DNA of 64,000 nucleotides from Collinsella ihumii (GTDB lineage: Bacteria; Actinomycetota; Coriobacteriia; Coriobacteriales; Coriobacteriaceae). The stretch is taken from contig NZ_FCOU01000009.1 in assembly GCF_900046475.1 (NCBI RefSeq), positions 62,001 through 126,000 on the forward strand, given 5' to 3'. Within the stretch, counting starts at the first letter, position 1, and each line of letters starts with the position of its first letter. Both the position numbers and the translations under genes were made by a program. Below, one piece after another: positions 62,440 to 64,000 of this stretch. The notes under the pieces are model-generated. The model did no database searches. It saw nothing but the letters and a program-made list of their open reading frames with translations, and was not told the DNA's origin.

Positions 62440-62745
62440 TTATCCCAGGACCTCCACCTCAACCGACGTGCCCAGTCGCGCTGCAAGAGCACGGGCGAGC
62501 GTGCGGATGGCCTTGATGGTGCGACCGTGACGGCCGATGACCTTGGCGACGTCATCGGTGGCTACGGAGACCTCGATGGTCGAGGATGCCTCACCGTCAA
62601 TAACCTCAAGGCTGACAGCATCGGCGTCATCGACGATGTTGACAACTAGGTACTCGACCAGATCTGCGATGCGGTCGGAGATCATCTCCTCGCCCTCGAG
62701 ATCCGTCATCTCATCGTCGATGCGCTCAGTGAGCTGATCGGACAA
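62440..62745 (-). CDS. khpA: KH-domain RNA-binding protein KhpA
   Basis: A 101-residue protein with one KH domain; the GxxG loop is GRHGRT near residue 71. The acidic N-terminal 20 residues are extra. KhpA proteins bind RNA with KhpB and affect cell-wall growth in other Gram-positives. TTG 62745 follows GGAG. It lies between rpsP and rimM, the usual site. Confidence 0.93.
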   Translation of the reverse strand: MSDQLTERIDDEMTDLEGEEMISDRIADLVEYLVVNIVDDADAVSLEVIDGEASSTIEVSVATDDVAKVIGRHGRTIKAIRTLARALAARLGTSVEVEVLG

Positions 62746-62747
62746 TG

Positions 62748-63101
62748 TTACTCCTCGGTGGCCTCAGCCTCGGCGGCAGCAGCCTCAGCAGCACGCTTGG
62801 CCTCCTCGGCCTCCTTGGCAAGCTGCTTCTTGGACTTCTTGACCACGGTCTCGGTCTTGGGACCGGCCTCGGCGGCGCGAACGAGAGCGGCGACGGCGTC
62901 GGTGAGCTGAGCGCCCTTGGACTGCCAGTCAGCGATCTTCTCGAGGTCGAGGTTGATGGTCTTGGGGTTGGTCAGCGGGTTATAGCGGCCGACCTCCTCG
63001 ATGAAACGGCCGTCGCGGGGCGAACGGGCGTCGGCGACGACAACACGGTAGTACGGACGCTTGTGAGAACCGTGACGAGCGAGGCGGATCTTAACAGCCA
63101 A
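62748..63101 (-). CDS. rpsP: 30S ribosomal protein S16
   Basis: A 117-residue S16. [40 protein letters not shown] and [12 protein letters not shown] are typical. A Lys/Ala/Glu-rich tail of about 30 residues is an extension. TTG 63101 has GGAGG 8 nt upstream. The frame open to 63401 runs through the palindrome and is not coding. First gene of the rpsP-lepB run. Confidence 0.96.
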   Translation of the reverse strand: MAVKIRLARHGSHKRPYYRVVVADARSPRDGRFIEEVGRYNPLTNPKTINLDLEKIADWQSKGAQLTDAVAALVRAAEAGPKTETVVKKSKKQLAKEAEEAKRAAEAAAAEAEATEE

Positions 63102-63292
63102 TGAAAACTCCTCCATCTTATGCAGCACGTGCTGCACCAACAAACAAACAGTATGGAATAATACGCCAACAGCCCGAGCAGGTGAAGCCCGTGAGAGCGA
63201 CTTCTTCGGTATGGCCGCAGGCAAATTCATATTTTGACCACTCAAGCGGATATTGCAAGCCCTCCATGCAAAATCAAGATGATACCGCTCGA

Positions 63293-63380
63293 AGTGAACT
63301 TTTGGGGACAGTCCCTTTTGATTCGCGATGGCGCACATGCGCCATCGCGAATCAAAAGGGACTGTCCCCAAAAGTTCACT
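63293..63380. repeat. Perfect 42-bp palindrome with 4-nt loop
   Basis: Arms 63293-63334 and 63339-63380 match exactly; the outer part reads AGTGAACTTTTGGGGACAGT. It lies between the divergent rpsP and dinB genes. Its right arm ends 7 nt before the putative dinB -10 box. It is the longest stem of the set. Confidence 0.93.
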
Positions 63381-63387
63381 CGCACGG

Positions 63388-63393
63388 TATACT
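63388..63393 (+). promoter_or_regulatory. Putative dinB -10 box, leaderless start
   Basis: TATACT is followed by six bases and then ATG 63400, which places the transcription start at the A of the start codon. No Shine-Dalgarno is present and no good -35 is seen. Confidence 0.45.
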
Positions 63394-63399
63394 GAACCC

Positions 63400-64000
63400 A
63401 TGAAAGGCGAACAGACATACGATTCCGAAGCGTTCGCCTCCGCGCTGCTCGGCGCTTGGAGGGGACCGGCTATCGGGTTGCTCGACCTCGATGCGTTCTT
63501 TGCAAGCGTGGAGCAGCTCGATCATCCCGAATGGCGCGGAAAGCCGGTCATCGTGGGCGGCAGCCCCGAGGAGAGGGGCGTGGTCTCGACGGCCTCCTAT
63601 GAGGCGCGGCCCTATGGCGTGCACTCTGCCATGCCCTCCGCCCAGGCCAAGCGGCTCTGCCCCCATGCGATCTGGACCAGGGGCCATTTCGATCGCTACC
63701 GTGAGATGAGCTCGAAGGTCATGGCGATCCTGTCCGACGAGACGCCGTTTGTGGACCAAGTATCCATCGACGAGGCGTTTTTCGACATATCCCCGGGAAG
63801 ATACTCAGCTGAAAGCCCCGTGGAGATCTGCCGGCGCATCTCGCGACGCGTCAGCGAGCTCGGCGTGACGTGCTCGATCGGGCTCGGCTGCAACAAGACG
63901 GTGGCGAAGATCGCAAGCGAGCGCGACAAGCCGCGGGGCCTGACCGTCATCGTCCCCGGCACCGAAGAGGGATTTTTAGCCCCCTTGCCCGTCCGGGCCA
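63400..64000 (+). CDS. dinB: DNA polymerase IV (DinB), 5' part, runs off the window
   Basis: Two hundred residues of a Y-family polymerase. [16 protein letters not shown] holds the first metal Asp and steric-gate region. [33 protein letters not shown] (catalytic SIDEAF) and [16 protein letters not shown] follow. The start at ATG 63400 keeps a 24-residue lead before the catalytic core. It copies past DNA lesions with low fidelity. The frame is open at 64000, so the little-finger domain lies beyond the window. Confidence 0.93.
   Translation, partial: MKGEQTYDSEAFASALLGAWRGPAIGLLDLDAFFASVEQLDHPEWRGKPVIVGGSPEERGVVSTASYEARPYGVHSAMPSAQAKRLCPHAIWTRGHFDRYREMSSKVMAILSDETPFVDQVSIDEAFFDISPGRYSAESPVEICRRISRRVSELGVTCSIGLGCNKTVAKIASERDKPRGLTVIVPGTEEGFLAPLPVRA

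Noticed and set aside
1-64000. CRISPR arrays, prophage genes, restriction-modification or toxin-antitoxin modules
   Set aside because: None seen: no regular short repeats with spacers, and no capsid, integrase (other than the XerC type), methylase or paired small toxin genes.

Overview
The window reads as chromosomal DNA of a high-GC, Gram-positive-type anaerobe of the actinobacterial class Coriobacteriia, most like Collinsella or a close relative. This is inferred from content and gene order; no search was run. Supporting signs are the block rpsB-tsf-pyrH-frr-uppS-cdsA-dxr-rseP-ispG-proS, several SLH-domain surface proteins, a regulator with an N-terminal HTH and a C-terminal LuxR HTH, PPDK with its regulatory kinase, and frequent GTG/TTG starts. 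Most of the window is housekeeping on the minus strand, with accessory islands between.

Layout. 1-3.6 kb: a cut-off secreted protein, an SGNH hydrolase with SLH repeats, and a LuxR-type regulator. 3.7-8.9 kb: a rearranged tRNA region with two identical tRNA-Ala(GGC) genes in opposite orientation. They flank a diguanylate cyclase and isocitrate dehydrogenase, with tRNA-end duplications on one side and an IS110-type element on the other. 9-12 kb: a large SLH protein and a HAD phosphatase. 12.1-22.5 kb: proline tRNA charging, the MEP isoprenoid enzymes IspG and Dxr, RseP, CdsA, UppS, Frr, PyrH, Tsf and RpsB. 22.7-29.4 kb: XerC-like recombinase, TrmFO, DprA, ComM, YraN, RnhB, RplS. 29.6-39.5 kb: signalling genes, namely a hybrid histidine kinase, a large EAL protein split by an IS1595-type element, and a CheB-CheR-PAS fusion. 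39.9-52.7 kb: a seven-gene, partly lower-GC envelope-polysaccharide operon (VTC domain, DUF4956, CotH kinase, glycoside-hydrolase-like protein, HEAT-like protein, processive GT2, SLH-anchored deacetylase) with a divergent membrane GGDEF gene. A second copy of the same IS1595-type element splits cotH. 52.9-64 kb: ppdK and its regulator, glyQS, lepB, trmD-rimM-khpA-rpsP, and the start of dinB.

How it fits together. The VTC/DUF4956/CotH/GT2 operon looks like a membrane machine that makes, modifies and trims a surface glycan. The deacetylase would be held to the wall by SLH repeats, as the other SLH proteins would be. Two GGDEF proteins and one EAL protein lie within 50 kb, so c-di-GMP control of that machine is a reasonable hypothesis. 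In this strain one IS type has broken both the EAL gene and cotH, and both genes are restored in frame by removing the IS and one 8-bp target duplication. Four very long, perfect or near-perfect intergenic palindromes share a GGGGAC/GGGGAG word. Three of these sit 1-8 nt after stop codons and the fourth lies before dinB. Two further palindromes may be relatives. No gene in this window explains them.

Limits. Functions come from motifs and context read by eye. Start codons were chosen by Shine-Dalgarno position and overlap. Coordinates of hairpins and IS ends were counted by hand.
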